Origin: Synaphobranchus kaupii
Lineage: Eukaryota; Chordata; Actinopteri; Anguilliformes; Synaphobranchidae
Direction: 5' to 3'
Length of the DNA stretch: 64,000 bases
NCBI GenBank assembly: GCA_029718625.1
Contig: CM056376.1
Location: 114,853,173-114,917,172 of the forward strand
Both the position numbers and the translations under genes were made by a program. Shown here piece by piece: positions 48,774 through 59,181 of this stretch. The notes beneath the pieces are model-generated. The model was not told the DNA's origin. It did not search any database and saw only the letters and a program-made list of their open reading frames with translations. Each line of letters opens with the position of its first letter. The first letter of the stretch is position 1.

Positions 48774-50242
48774 CCAATATCACAAAAACAACACCACTAT
48801 CGCAGCAACAACAACAACAGCACCAATATCACAACAACAACACCACTATCACAGCACCAACAACAACAACAACAGCACCAATATCACAACGACAACACCA
48901 CTATCGCAGCAACAACAACAACAACAACAACAGCACCAATATCACAACAACAACACCACTGTCACAGCAACAACAACAACAACACCAATATCACAACAAC
49001 AACACCACTATCACAGCAATAACAACACCAATATCGCAACAACAACACCACTATCGCAGCAACAACAACAACAGCACCAATATCACAACAACAACACCAC
49101 TATCACAGCAACAACAACAGCACCAATATCACAACGACAACACCACTATCACAGCAACAACAACAACAGCACCAACATCACAACAACAACACCACTATCA
49201 CAGCAACAACAACAGCACCAATATCACAATGACAACACCACTATCACAGCAATAACAACACCAATATCGCAACAACAACACCACTATCGCAGCAACAACA
49301 ACAACATCACCAATATCACAACAACAACACCACTATCGCAGGAACAACAACAACAGCACCAATATCACAACAACAACACCACTATCACAGCAACAACAAC
49401 AACAGCACCAATATCACAAGGGCAACACCACTATCACAGCAACAACAACAACAACAGCACCAATATCACAATGACAACACCACTATCACAGCAATAACAA
49501 CACCAATATCGCAACAACAACACCACTATCGCAGCAACAACAACAACATCACCAATATCACAACGGCAACACCACTATCGCAGCAACAACAACAACATCA
49601 CCAATATCACAACAACAACACCACTATCGTAGCAACAACAACAACAACAACAACAACAACAGCACATCACAACAACAGCACCAACAACAGCACATAGCAA
49701 CAACCCCACTATCGCAGCAACAACAACAACAGGACCACTATCACAACAACAACACCAATATCACAGCAACAAAACAACAACCCCACTATCGCAGCAACAA
49801 CAACAACAACAACAACAGCACATCACAACAACAGCACCAACAACAGCACATAACAACAACAAGCCCACTATCACAACAACAACACCAATATCACAGCAAC
49901 AACAACAAGAACAGCATCAATATCACAACAACAGCACCAATATAACAGCAACAAAACAACAACCCCACTACCGCAGCAACAACAACAACAACAACACATA
50001 ACAACAACAGCACCAACAACAGCACATCACAACAACAGCACCAATGTCACAACAACAGCACATCACAAAAACAATAACAGCAACAACAACACACATATTA
50101 CAACATGATCAAAACAACAACACAATCACAATCACAAAACAACAACAGAATGACTATCACAACAACAGCAACAACAACAACACAATCATACACCAACACA
50201 CACATTACATGATGATCAAAACTGGGACAAAGAATCTGGACA

Positions 50243-50294
<52 letters not shown>

Positions 50295-53200
50295 TACCTT
50301 GTTCCTCTGCAGCTAGTACCAGTTCCTCAGAAGCTGAAAGAGAGTAATGTAAATTCACAGCCCAGAAATGGAAAACTAAAAACAACCATAGACATCCTGA
50401 TAAAAACATTACAGCATGACTGCACTGTGACCATAGACATCCTGATAAAACATTACAGCATGACTGCACCGTGACCATAGACATCCTGATGAAATCATTA
50501 CAACATGACTGCACTGTGACCATAGACATCCTGATAAAAACATTACAGCATGACTGCACTGTGACCATAGACATCCTGATAAAAACATTACAGCACGACT
50601 GCACTGTGACCATAGACACTCTACTGAAAATGCCATTAAGTGAGTTTATCTGCTTAAGTGTGTCACAAACGCAAGCAAAACTAAATTATTGTTGTTTACT
50701 AGGCAAAAGAATAGACCGTTAAACCTACCTGTTATTATTACAAAACAAGGTAAGGAGATTGAAACAGTTTCATCTTATAAGTATCTCAGAATTTTAATTG
50801 ATGATTCTCTGTCCTTTGAAGAACACGTTCAGCAGCTCACAAGTAAGCTAAAGCTAAAGCTTGATTTTTATTTTAGAAATAAGACTTGCTTCTCCTTTGA
50901 AGCTAAAAAGAGGTTTGTTGCTGCCACTTTTCTTCCAGTCATTGATTATGGGGACATTTTATATTTGCATGCTTCTGGAAAGTGTCACAGCTCGATTGAC
51001 ACGATCTGTCATGTTGAGTTACGATTTATAACTAACTGTAAGGCTTTTACACAACTCTGCACCTTATATGCCAAGGTTGGTTGGCCTGCTCTAGCCACAC
51101 ACAGACTCAGCCACTGGCATATTTTTATTTACAAGGCGATCCTCTGCCTTTTACCCCCCTACTTATGTTCATATCTTAGTAGGACTAATGCAGGCGGATA
51201 TTATTTACTTATGTTCATATCTTAGCAGGACTAATGCAGGCGGATATTCTTTACTTATGTTCATATCTTAGTAGGACTAATGCAGGTGGACATTCTTTAC
51301 TTATGTTCATATCTTAGTAGGACTAATGCAGGCGGATATTCTTTACTTATGTTCATATCTTAGTAGGACTAATGCAGGCGGATATTCTTTACTTATGTTC
51401 ATATCTTAGTAGGACTAATGCCGGCGGATATTCTTTACTTATGTTCATATCTTAGTAGGACTAATGCAGGCAGATATTCTTTACTTATGTTCATATCTTA
51501 GTAGGACTAATGCCGGCGGATATTCTTTACTTATGTTCATATCTTAGTAGGACTAATGCAGGCGGATATTCTTTACTTATGTTCATATCTTAGTAGGACT
51601 AATGCAGGCAGATATTCTTTACTTATGTTCATATCTTAGTAGGACTAATGGAGGCGGATATTCTTTACTTATGTTCATATCTTAGTAGGACTAATGCAGG
51701 CGGATATTCTTTACTTATGTTCATATCTTAGTAGGACTAATGCAGGCAGATATTCTTTACTTATGTTCATATCTTAGTAGGACTAATGCAGGCGGATATT
51801 CTTTACTTATGTTCATATCTTAGTAGGACTAATGCAGGCGGATATTCTTTACTTATGTTCATATCTTAGTAGGACTAATGCAGGCGGATATTCTTTACTT
51901 ATGTTCATATCTTAGTAGGACTAATGCCGGCGGATATTCTTTACTTATGTTCATATCTTAGTAGGACTAATGCAGGCGGATATTCTTTACTTATGTTCAT
52001 ATCTTAGTAGGACTAATGCAGGCGGATATTCTTTACTTATGTTCATATCTTAGTAGGACTAATGCAGGCGGATATTCTTTACTTATGTTCATATCTTAGT
52101 AGGACTAATGCAGGCGGATATTCTTTACTTATGTTCATATCTTAGTAGGACTAATGCCGGCGGATATTCTTTACTTATGTTCATATCTTAGTAGGACTAA
52201 TGCAGGCGGATATTCTTTACTTATGTTCATATCTTAGTAGGACTAATGCCGGCGGATATTCTTTACTTATGTTCATATCTTAGTAGGACTAATGCAGGCA
52301 GATATTCTTTACTTATGTTCATATCTTAGTAGGACTAATGCCGGCGGATATTCTTTACTTATGTTCATATCTTAGTAGGACTAATGCAGGCGGATATTCT
52401 TTACTTATGTTCATATCTTAGTAGGACTAATGCAGGCGGATATTCTTTACTTATGTTCATATCTTAGTAGGACTAATGCAGGCGGATATTCTTTACTTAT
52501 GTTCATATCTTAGTAGGACTAATGCAGGCGGATATTCTTTACTTATGTTCATATCTTAGTAGGACTAATGCCGGCGGATATTCTTTACTTATGTTCATAT
52601 CTTAGTAGGACTAATGCAGGCGGATATTCTTTACTTATGTTCATATCTTAGTAGGACTAATGCAGGCAGATATTCTTTACTTATGTTCATATCTTAGTAG
52701 GACTAATGCAGGCGGATATTCTTTACTTATGTTCATATCTTAGTAGGACTAATGCAGGCGGATATTCTTTACTTATGTTCATATCTTAGTAGGACTAATG
52801 CAGGCGGATATTCTTTACTTATGTTCATATCTTAGTAGGACTAATGCAGGCGGATATTCTTTACTTATGTTCATATCTTAGTAGGACTAATGCAGGCGGA
52901 TATTCTTTACTTATGTTCATATCTTAGTAGGACTAATGCAGGTGGACATTCTTTACTTATGTTCATATCTTAGTAGGACTAATGCAGGTGGACATTCTTT
53001 ACTTATGTTCATATCTTAGTAGGACTAATGCAGGCGGATATTCTTTACTTATGTTCATATCTTAGTAGGACTAATGCAGGTGGACATTCTTTACTTATGT
53101 TCATATCTTAGTAGGACTAATGCAGGTGGACATTCTTTACTTATGTTCATATCTCAGTAGGACTAATGCAGGTGGACATTCTTTACTTATGTTCATATCT

Positions 53201-54986
53201 TAGTAGGACTAATGCAGGTGGATATTCTTTACTTATGTTCATATCTTAGTAGGACTAATGCAGGTGGACATTCTTTACTTATGTTCATATCTTAGTAGGA
53301 CTAATGCAGGCGGATATTCTTTACTTATGTTCATATCTTAGTAGGACTAATGCAGGTGGATATTCTTTACTTATGTTCATATCTTAGTAGGACTAATACA
53401 GGTGGATATTCTTTACTTATGTTCATATCTTAGTAGGACTAAAGCAGGTGGACATTCTTTACTTATGTTCATATCTTAGTAGGACTAAAGCAGGTGGACA
53501 TTCTTTACTTATGTTCATATCTTAGTAGGACTAAAGCAGGTGGACATTCTTTACTTATGTTCATATCTTAGTAGGACTAAAGCAGGTGGACATTCTTTAC
53601 TTATGTTCATATCTTAGTAGGACTAATGCAGGCGGATATTCTTTACTTATGTTCATATCTTAGTAGGACTAATGCAGGCGGATATTCTTTACTTATGTTC
53701 ATATCTTAGTAGGACTAATGCAGGTGGACATTCTTTACTTATGTTCATATCTTAGTAGGACTAAAGCAGGTGGACATTCTTTACTTATGTTCATATCTTA
53801 GTAGGACTAAAGCAGGCGGATATTCTTTACTTATGTTCATATCTTAGTAGGACTAATGCAGGTGGACATTCTTTACTTATGTTCATATCTTAGTAGGACT
53901 AATGCAGGTGGACATTCTTTACTTATGTTCATATCTTAGTAGGACTAATGCCGGCGGACATTCTTTACTTATGTTCATATCTTAGTAGGACTAATGCAGG
54001 CGGATATTCTTTACTTATGTTCATATCTTAGTAGGACTAATGCCGGCGGATATTCTTTACTTATGCTCATATCTTAGTAGGACTAATGCAGGCAGATATT
54101 CTTTGAGGTCTCCGGATCTCGTGCTTTTATCTGTCCCCTTAGTACGGACACAAGCAGGTAAAAAGGCCTTCAGTTACTTTGCTCCCTTGACCTGGAACTC
54201 TTGTCAGCTAAATGTTTTCAAATGGTTTGTCAGAGATATGGAAGCAGCTTCTTTGACCTGCTTATGTTTTTGATGATGCCTATTACCTGTGTTGTAGTTA
54301 CATTTGCCTATTATTTAATGATCTAGTTTTTCTTATGCTTTAACTTGTTAAATGTTGTCTGTCTGTAACTTTGTCGTGACTGCGTGTCTGGGTCAGGACA
54401 CTCTTGGAAATTAGATTTTTAATCTCAAGAGGTGTCTCCTGGATAAATAAAGGTGAAATAAAAGAAAACAAATATGTGTCAAAATCATGTGAATCACAGT
54501 TTGTACACACGCACACACACACACACACACACACATCTGTATGGATTATGGTTTACAAACACAATAACTTGAGACAAAAAAGTGAGTCCAAAGTTTGAAA
54601 GATTTTGTTAGTGTGTGTCCGTCTGTGTGCAGGTTGTGTACTAAGAGACTGTGACAGCAAGTCTGGGTGGAGCTGGCTGTGTAGAACTCACGGTCAGGGT
54701 CGCCGTGGGTTACCAGGAATTCCAGCATCTTGTTCATGGCCCCCATGAAGAATATGATCCGAATCTGGGTCATCGCCATGGTGATGAGACTCCACAGGAA
54801 GATGGGAGAGCAGACGGACCTGCGGAACGGCCGGGTACCTGGGGGTCACATGGTGATTAATATGGTGGGGGTTTACTTGCATGCACGTGTGAGTATGTAT
54901 GTATGTGTCGATGTGTGTATGTGTGTGTGTGTGGGTGTGTGTGTGTGTGTGTATGTATGTATGTGTGCGTGTATATGCATGTGTGT

Positions 54987-55053
<67 letters not shown>

Positions 55054-57969
55054 CACTCTGTGGGTTGGGGGTGGTGTTGGAGCCGATCAGCTCGGTGGAT
55101 CGGTCCATTTCGTGCGGTTTCTCACTAAGTCGTTGTCCTACCGCAGTCACATGGGTGTAGAAGCGGTCTCCGGTCACCTTGTGGTCCAAAGCCAGCCCAC
55201 TCAGCTTAATCTTCTTCCTGAAGTACCGACACTCCTTTCAAGCTCAGGCAACATTACACTAGCGCTACAGTAATTTTGTGCTCGTGCTAACGTTACAGCC
55301 GGAGGTGTTCAAAAAGTAAAAGTCCTCCCCAGTATTTGGTTCCAATCACGTGGATGTGCTAATGAGCACAAGCTAACGTTATAGCACTGCAACAGCATTA
55401 CAGTGCATTCAGACTGGACTAGCGCTAGCGCTAACGTTATAGCACTGCAACAGCATCACAGTGCATTCAGGCTGGACTAGCGCTAGCGCTGATGCTAACG
55501 TGATAGCAGTGCAACAGCATTACAGTGCATTCAGGCTGGACTAGCGCTAACGTGATAGCACTGCAACAGCATTACAGTGCATTCAGGCTGGACTCGTGCT
55601 AGCGCTAACGTTATAGCACAGTAACAGCATTACAGTGCATTCAGGCTGGACTAGCGCTAGCGCTAACGTTATAGCACTGCAACAGCATTACAGTGCATTC
55701 AGGCTGGACTAGCGCTAGCGCTAACGTTATAGCACAGCATTACAGTGCATTCAGGCTGGACTAGCGCCAGCGCTAATGTGGCTCACAATGCTGTGCTAGC
55801 ATTACAGTAGCATGCTACTGCTGTAGTATGGTTATGTTGTACTTGTGTTACATTAATGTTGCACTAGTGTTATAGTAATGTTGTGGTAGCGTTAGACTAA
55901 CGTGTAGCTGATCTCCTCTGGGGCGGGGAAGGCCTCCACTGGCCAGTTGAGGAAGCAGTTGAGGAAGATGAGGCACGCTAGCCCCGCCCACAACCACATG
56001 ATGACACGGAAGGACACGCCTGCATCATAAATGAGCTGGATGATGATTGGTTGATAGAGAGAGGGGGTGTGGTTAGCAGCGTGGACAGATCCTACAAACC
56101 CACCACATTCAGCTCTGTTCTTAGCATTGACATTTCTGTCTCCATAGCACTGAAGCCAAAACATTGCAATTTATTACAATTATTATGTTATGTTAGCTCA
56201 TGAGTATAGGTACAGAGCGCAGTAGGTAGTGTTGAGGTGATGTTCAGGTCTGTAGTGTTAGCTCATGAGTATCTGTACTGAGTGCAGTAGGTGGTGTTGA
56301 GGTGATGTTCAGGTCTGTAGTGTTAGCTCATGAGTATAGGTACAGAGCGCAGTAGGTAGTGTTGAGGTGATGTTCAGGTCTGTAGTGTTAGCTCATGAGT
56401 ATAGGTACTGAGCGCAGTAGGTAGTATTGAGGTGATGTTCAGATCTGTAGTGTTAGCTCATGAGTATAGGTACAGAGCGCAGTAGGTGGTGTTGAGGTGA
56501 TGTTCAGGTCTGTAGTGTTAGCTCATGAGTATAGGTACTGAGCGCAGTAGGGGATGTTGAGGTGATGTTCAGGTCTGTAGTGTTAGCTCATGAGTATAGG
56601 TACTGAGCGCAGTAGGGGATGTTGAGGTGATGTTCAGGTCTGTAGTGTTAGCTCATGAGTATAGGTACTGAGCGCAGTAGGTAGTGTTGAGGTGATGTTC
56701 AGGTCTGTAGTGTTAGCTCATGTGTATAGGTACTGAGCGCAGTAGGTAGTGTTGAGGTGATGTTCAGGTCTGTAGTGTTAGCTCATGAGTATAGGTACTG
56801 AGCGCAGTAGGTAGTGTTGAGGTGGTGTTCAGGTCTGTAGTGTTAGCTCATGAGTATAGGTACTGTGCACAGTAGGTAGTGTTGAGGTGATGTTCAGGTC
56901 TGTAGTGTTAGCTCATGAGTATAGGTACTGAGCGCAGTAGGTGGTGTTGAGGTGATGTTCAGGTCTGTAGTGTTAGCTCATGAGTATAGGTACTGAGCGC
57001 AGTAGGTAGTGTTGAGGTGATGTTCAGGTCTGTAGTGTTAGCTCATGTGTATAGGTACTGAGCGCAGTAGGTGGTGTTGAGGTGATGTTCAGGTCTGTAG
57101 TGTTAGCTCATGAGTATAGGTACTGAGCGCAGTAGGTGGTGTTGAGGTGATGTTCAGGTCTGTAGTGTTAGCTCATGAGTATAGGTACTGAGCGCAGTAG
57201 GGGATGTTGAGGTGGTGTTCAGGACTGTAGTGTTAGCTCATGAGTATAGGTACTGAGCGCAGTAGGGGATGTTGAGGTGGTGTTCAGGACTGTAGTGTTA
57301 GCTCATGTGTATAGGTACTGAGCGCAGTAGGGGATGTTGAGGTGGTGTTCAGGACTGTAGTGTTAGCTCATGAGTATAGGTACTGAGCGCAGTAGGGGAT
57401 GTTGAGGTGGTGTTCAGGACTGTAGTGTTAGCTCATGTGTATAGGTACTGAGCGCAGTAGGGGATGTTGAGGTGGTGTTCAGGACTGTAGTGTTAGCTCA
57501 TGAGTATAGGTACAGAGCGCAGTAGGTGGTGTTGAGGTGATGTTCAGATCTGTAGTGTTAGCTCATGAGTATAGGTACTGAGCGCAGTAGGGGGTGTTGA
57601 GGTGATGTTCAGGTCTGTAGTGTTAGCTCATGAGTATAGGTACTGAGCGCAGTAGGTAGTGTTGAGGTGATGTTCAGGTCTGTAGTGTTAGCTCATGAGT
57701 ATAGGTACTGAGCGCAGTAGGTAGTGTTGAGGTGATGTTCAGGTCTGTAGTGTTAGCTCATGAGTATAGGTACTGAGCGCAGTAGGTAGTGTTGAGGTGA
57801 TGTTCAGGTCTGTAGTGTTAGCTCATGTGTATAGGTACTGAGCGCAGTAGGTGGTGTTGAGGTGGTGTTCAGGTCCGTACCTTCACTCCAGGGAAGGTCA
57901 CTGCTGAGGAGGCGTAGGAGCCGATCATGATGGACAAGATGGTGGAGCGAATGTTTCCAAACATGTTCG
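41403..57969 (-). CDS. slc43a1: SLC43A1 (LAT3) large neutral amino-acid transporter, internal exons
   Basis: Seven minus-strand exons, in gene order: 57969-57881, 56035-55902, 55217-55057, 54838-54691, 42753-42618, 42329-42221, 41476-41403. All phases join without a break and give about 283 residues. The translation matches SLC43A1 rather than SLC43A2 at diagnostic stretches ([74 protein letters not shown]). SLC43A1 is a plasma-membrane facilitative transporter of branched-chain and other neutral amino acids. The visible part spans about the central half of the 12-TM protein. The N-terminal exons (expected above 57969) and the last exons (expected below 41403) are not in the window. The gene appears intact where visible. 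Its introns are almost entirely tandem repeats and mobile elements. Confidence 0.93.
41520..42137. mobile_element. 618-bp MITE, copy 1, filling an SLC43A1 intron
   Basis: TIR GGGTTCATTATAATCGCT at the left and CGATTGGAATGAACCC at the right. The interior is related throughout to the copy at 59182 (CTCCGCCCAACGGAGGAC, TGTCATTATGGA, CTTTATAATAAAT). It makes up most of the 744-bp intron between the exons at 41476 and 42221. No coding capacity. Confidence 0.85.
42221..42329 (-). CDS. slc43a1: SLC43A1 exon ([12 protein letters not shown] to NLPIQ)
   Basis: 109 nt, phase 2 to 0, acceptor CCTAAAAG, donor GTAAGG. Encodes one TM segment. Confidence 0.92.
42423..42617. repeat. (CT)n-rich tract with CACCCCTT interruptions
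   Basis: Polypyrimidine on the plus strand, that is, GA-rich in SLC43A1 sense. It reaches the splice donor of the exon at 42618. Confidence 0.9.
42618..42753 (-). CDS. slc43a1: SLC43A1 exon (GFYSSIF to EGEKR)
   Basis: 136 nt. The acceptor GTGATAG, followed by TGGGGTT, is itself the motif repeated through the 7.5 kb CAA-rich array. The donor GTGAGAG opens a (GA)n tract in gene sense. Confidence 0.92.
42754..50220. repeat. 7.5 kb CAA-rich array repeating an SLC43A1 splice acceptor
   Basis: Runs of CAACAA of variable length alternate with CCACTATCACAG, CCAATATCACAG or CCCCAGTATCACAG. The first copy is the exon/intron junction itself. In gene sense, GTTGCTGTGATAG followed by TGGGGTT is the real 3' splice site, and the same string recurs through the array. 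Longer units also recur, such as a block around 45270-45460 repeated near 45470-45660 and 46210-46400. It gives long artefactual open frames (Gln/Asn/Thr-rich forward, Val/Leu/Cys-rich reverse). Confidence 0.93.
50238..50293. repeat. (CACG)n microsatellite
   Basis: About 14 units of ACGC in the large SLC43A1 intron. Confidence 0.95.
50385..50625. repeat. 45-bp minisatellite
   Basis: ACCATAGACATCCTGATAAA, then AACATTACAGCATGACTGC, repeated about 5.4 times. It ends just before the LINE fragment. Confidence 0.92.
50640..54470 (+). mobile_element. CR1/L2-like LINE, ORF2 C-terminus and 3' UTR, split by a 46-bp array
   Basis: 50689-51160 encodes the C-terminal part of a reverse-transcriptase ORF ([38 protein letters not shown]). 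The frame resumes after the array at about 54105 ([31 protein letters not shown]), and then comes a 3' UTR ending GGTGAAATAAAAG. The tail from about 54165 is closely matched by a second, truncated copy at 60475-60810. It lies in the 11.9 kb SLC43A1 intron, opposite to the gene. Confidence 0.85.
51161..54104 (+). repeat. 46-bp minisatellite, 64 copies, inside a LINE frame
   Basis: Unit ACTTATGTTCATATCTTAGT, then AGGACTAATGCAGGCGGATATTCTTT. The first anchor is at 51161 and the last at 54059, which is 2898 bp or exactly 63 x 46. Variants (CAGGCGG, CCGGCGG, CAGGCAG, CAGGTGGAC, AAAGCAGG) are clustered rather than random. The unit corresponds to LINE codons for about [12 protein letters not shown]. 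Confidence 0.97.
54691..54838 (-). CDS. slc43a1: SLC43A1 exon (SPIFLWSL to THGDPD)
   Basis: 148 nt, phase 1 to 1. Donor GTGAGT. Encodes a TM segment with [19 protein letters not shown]. The following intron is 11.9 kb, of which about 10.7 kb is tandem repeats. Confidence 0.92.
54885..55050. repeat. (GT)n/(GTAT)n microsatellite filling a short intron
   Basis: Alternating GTGT and GTAT units ending directly at the splice donor (ACTCAC on the plus strand) of the exon at 55057. It accounts for most of the 218-bp intron. Confidence 0.93.
55057..55217 (-). CDS. slc43a1: SLC43A1 exon (large cytosolic loop)
   Basis: 161 nt, from [16 protein letters not shown] to TTPNPQS. Donor GTGAGT is followed directly by a (GT)n/(CA)n tract that fills the next intron. 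Confidence 0.92.
55385..55790. repeat. 58-bp minisatellite with 6-bp steps
   Basis: Seven copies anchored on CATTACAGTGCATTCA at 55396, 55454, 55518, 55570, 55628, 55686 and 55738. Spacings of 58, 64 and 52 reflect gain or loss of a GCTAGC/GATGCT hexamer inside the CTAGCGCTAGCGCTAACG segment. It fills the intron between the exons at 55217 and 55902. Confidence 0.9.
55902..56035 (-). CDS. slc43a1: SLC43A1 exon (LIYDAGV to EEISYT)
   Basis: 134 nt, phase 0 to 2, acceptor CATCCAG, donor GTTAGT. Carries the family signature [10 protein letters not shown] and [12 protein letters not shown] at a membrane/cytosol boundary. Confidence 0.93.
56191..57880. repeat. 65-bp minisatellite ending exactly at an SLC43A1 splice donor
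   Basis: Unit TGTTAGCTCATGAGTATAGG, TACTGAGCGCAGTAGGTAGT, GTTGAGGTGATGTTCAGGTC, TGTAG. Anchors run from 56191 to 57816, which is 1625 bp or exactly 25 x 65, so there are 26 copies. The last copy ends at 57880, the base before the exon. Its final CGTAC (GTACG in gene sense) is the splice donor, where other copies read TGTAG. Confidence 0.97.
57881..57969 (-). CDS. slc43a1: SLC43A1 exon (NMFGNIRST to FPGVK)
   Basis: 89 nt, entering with 2 bases and ending in phase 0. The donor GTACGG is formed by the last bases of the 65-bp array. The acceptor AG lies in the copy-0 unit of the 43-bp array. Encodes a transmembrane segment with [12 protein letters not shown]. Confidence 0.92.
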
Positions 57970-59060
57970 CTAACTAGGAGGAGGAGAGAGGGAGAGAGGA
58001 GTGAGATGTTTGGTAACTGAGGGGAGGAGAGAAGGAGAGAGGAGTGAGATGTTCGGTAGCTGAGGGGAGGAGAGAAGGAGAGAGGAGTGAGATGTTCGGT
58101 AACTGAGGGGAGGAGAGAAGGAGAGAGGAGTGAGATGTTCGGTAACTGGGAGGAGGAGAGAGGGAGAGAGGAGTGAGATGTTTGGTAACTGGGGGGAGGA
58201 GAGAGGGAGAGAGGAGTGAGATGTTCGGTAACTGAGGGGAGGAGAGAAGGAGAGAGGAGTGAGATGTTCGGTAGCTGAGGGGAGGAGAGAAGGAGAGAGG
58301 AGTGAGATGTTCGGTAACTGAGGGGAGGAGAGAAGGAGAGAGGAGTGAGATGTTCGGTAACTGGGAGGAGGAGAGAGGGAGAGAGGAGTGAGATGTTCGG
58401 TAACTGAGGGGAGGAGAGAAGGAGAGAGGAGTGAGATGTTCGGTAACTGAGGCGAGGAGAGAAGGAGAGAGGAGTGAGATGTTCGGTAACTGAGGCGAGG
58501 AGAGAAGGAGAGAGGAGTGAGATGTTCGGTAACTGAGGGGAGGAGAGAAGGAGAGAGGAGTGAGATGTTCTGTAACTGAGGGGAGGAGAGAAGGAGAGAG
58601 GAGTGAGATGTTCGGTAACTGTGGGGAGGAGAGAAGGAGAGAGGAGTGAGATGTTCGGTAACTGAGGGGAGGAGAGAAGGAGAGAGGAGTGAGATGTTTG
58701 GTAACTGGGAGGAGGAGAGAAGGAGAGAGGAGTGAGATGTTCGGTAACTGAGGGGAGGAGAGAAGGAGAGAGGAGTGAGATGTTCGGTAACTGGGAGGAG
58801 GAGAGAAGGAGAGAGGAGTGAGATGTTCGGTAACTGAGGGGAGGAGAGAAGGAGAGAGGAGTGAGATGTTCGGTAACTGAGGGGAGGAGAGAAGGAGAGA
58901 GGAGTGAGATGTTCGGTAACTGAGGGGAGGAGAGAAGGAGAGAGGAGTGAGATGTTCGGTAACTGGGGGGAAGAGAGAAGGAGAGAGGAGTGAGATGTTC
59001 GGTAACTGAGGGGAGGAGAGAAGGAGAGAGGAGTGAGATGTTCGGTAGCTGGGGGGAAGA
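57970..59060. repeat. 43-bp minisatellite in register with an SLC43A1 splice acceptor
   Basis: Unit GTGAGATGTTCGGTAACTGA, then GGGGAGGAGAGAAGGAGAGAGGA. Anchors run from 58001 to 59033, which is 1032 bp or exactly 24 x 43. The exon/intron junction ACATGTTCGCTAACTAGG at 57961 lies exactly one period (43 bp) before the first copy, so it is copy 0. Confidence 0.96.
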
Positions 59061-59181
59061 GAGTGACGCTGTCTAAACTATCTCAAAAGATGTGCTTTTT
59101 AATTATTCTTCATCTGCTGCCCAACCCTGGCCGTGTACATATATCCACATAGTGATCTGAGGATGAAGGAACCCTGAAAGA

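Noticed and set aside
51161..54104. CRISPR-like array
   Set aside because: Units are directly adjacent with no unique spacers, in a vertebrate intron within a LINE. It is a minisatellite.
54694..55273. Thr/His-rich and Cys/Val-rich open frames
   Set aside because: They are translations of the (GT)n tract and antisense of SLC43A1 exons.
41403..57969. SLC43A2 or SLC43A3 instead of SLC43A1
   Set aside because: The loop ([16 protein letters not shown]) and [15 protein letters not shown] stretches fit SLC43A1. Only the last exons ([13 protein letters not shown]) are equally close to SLC43A2.
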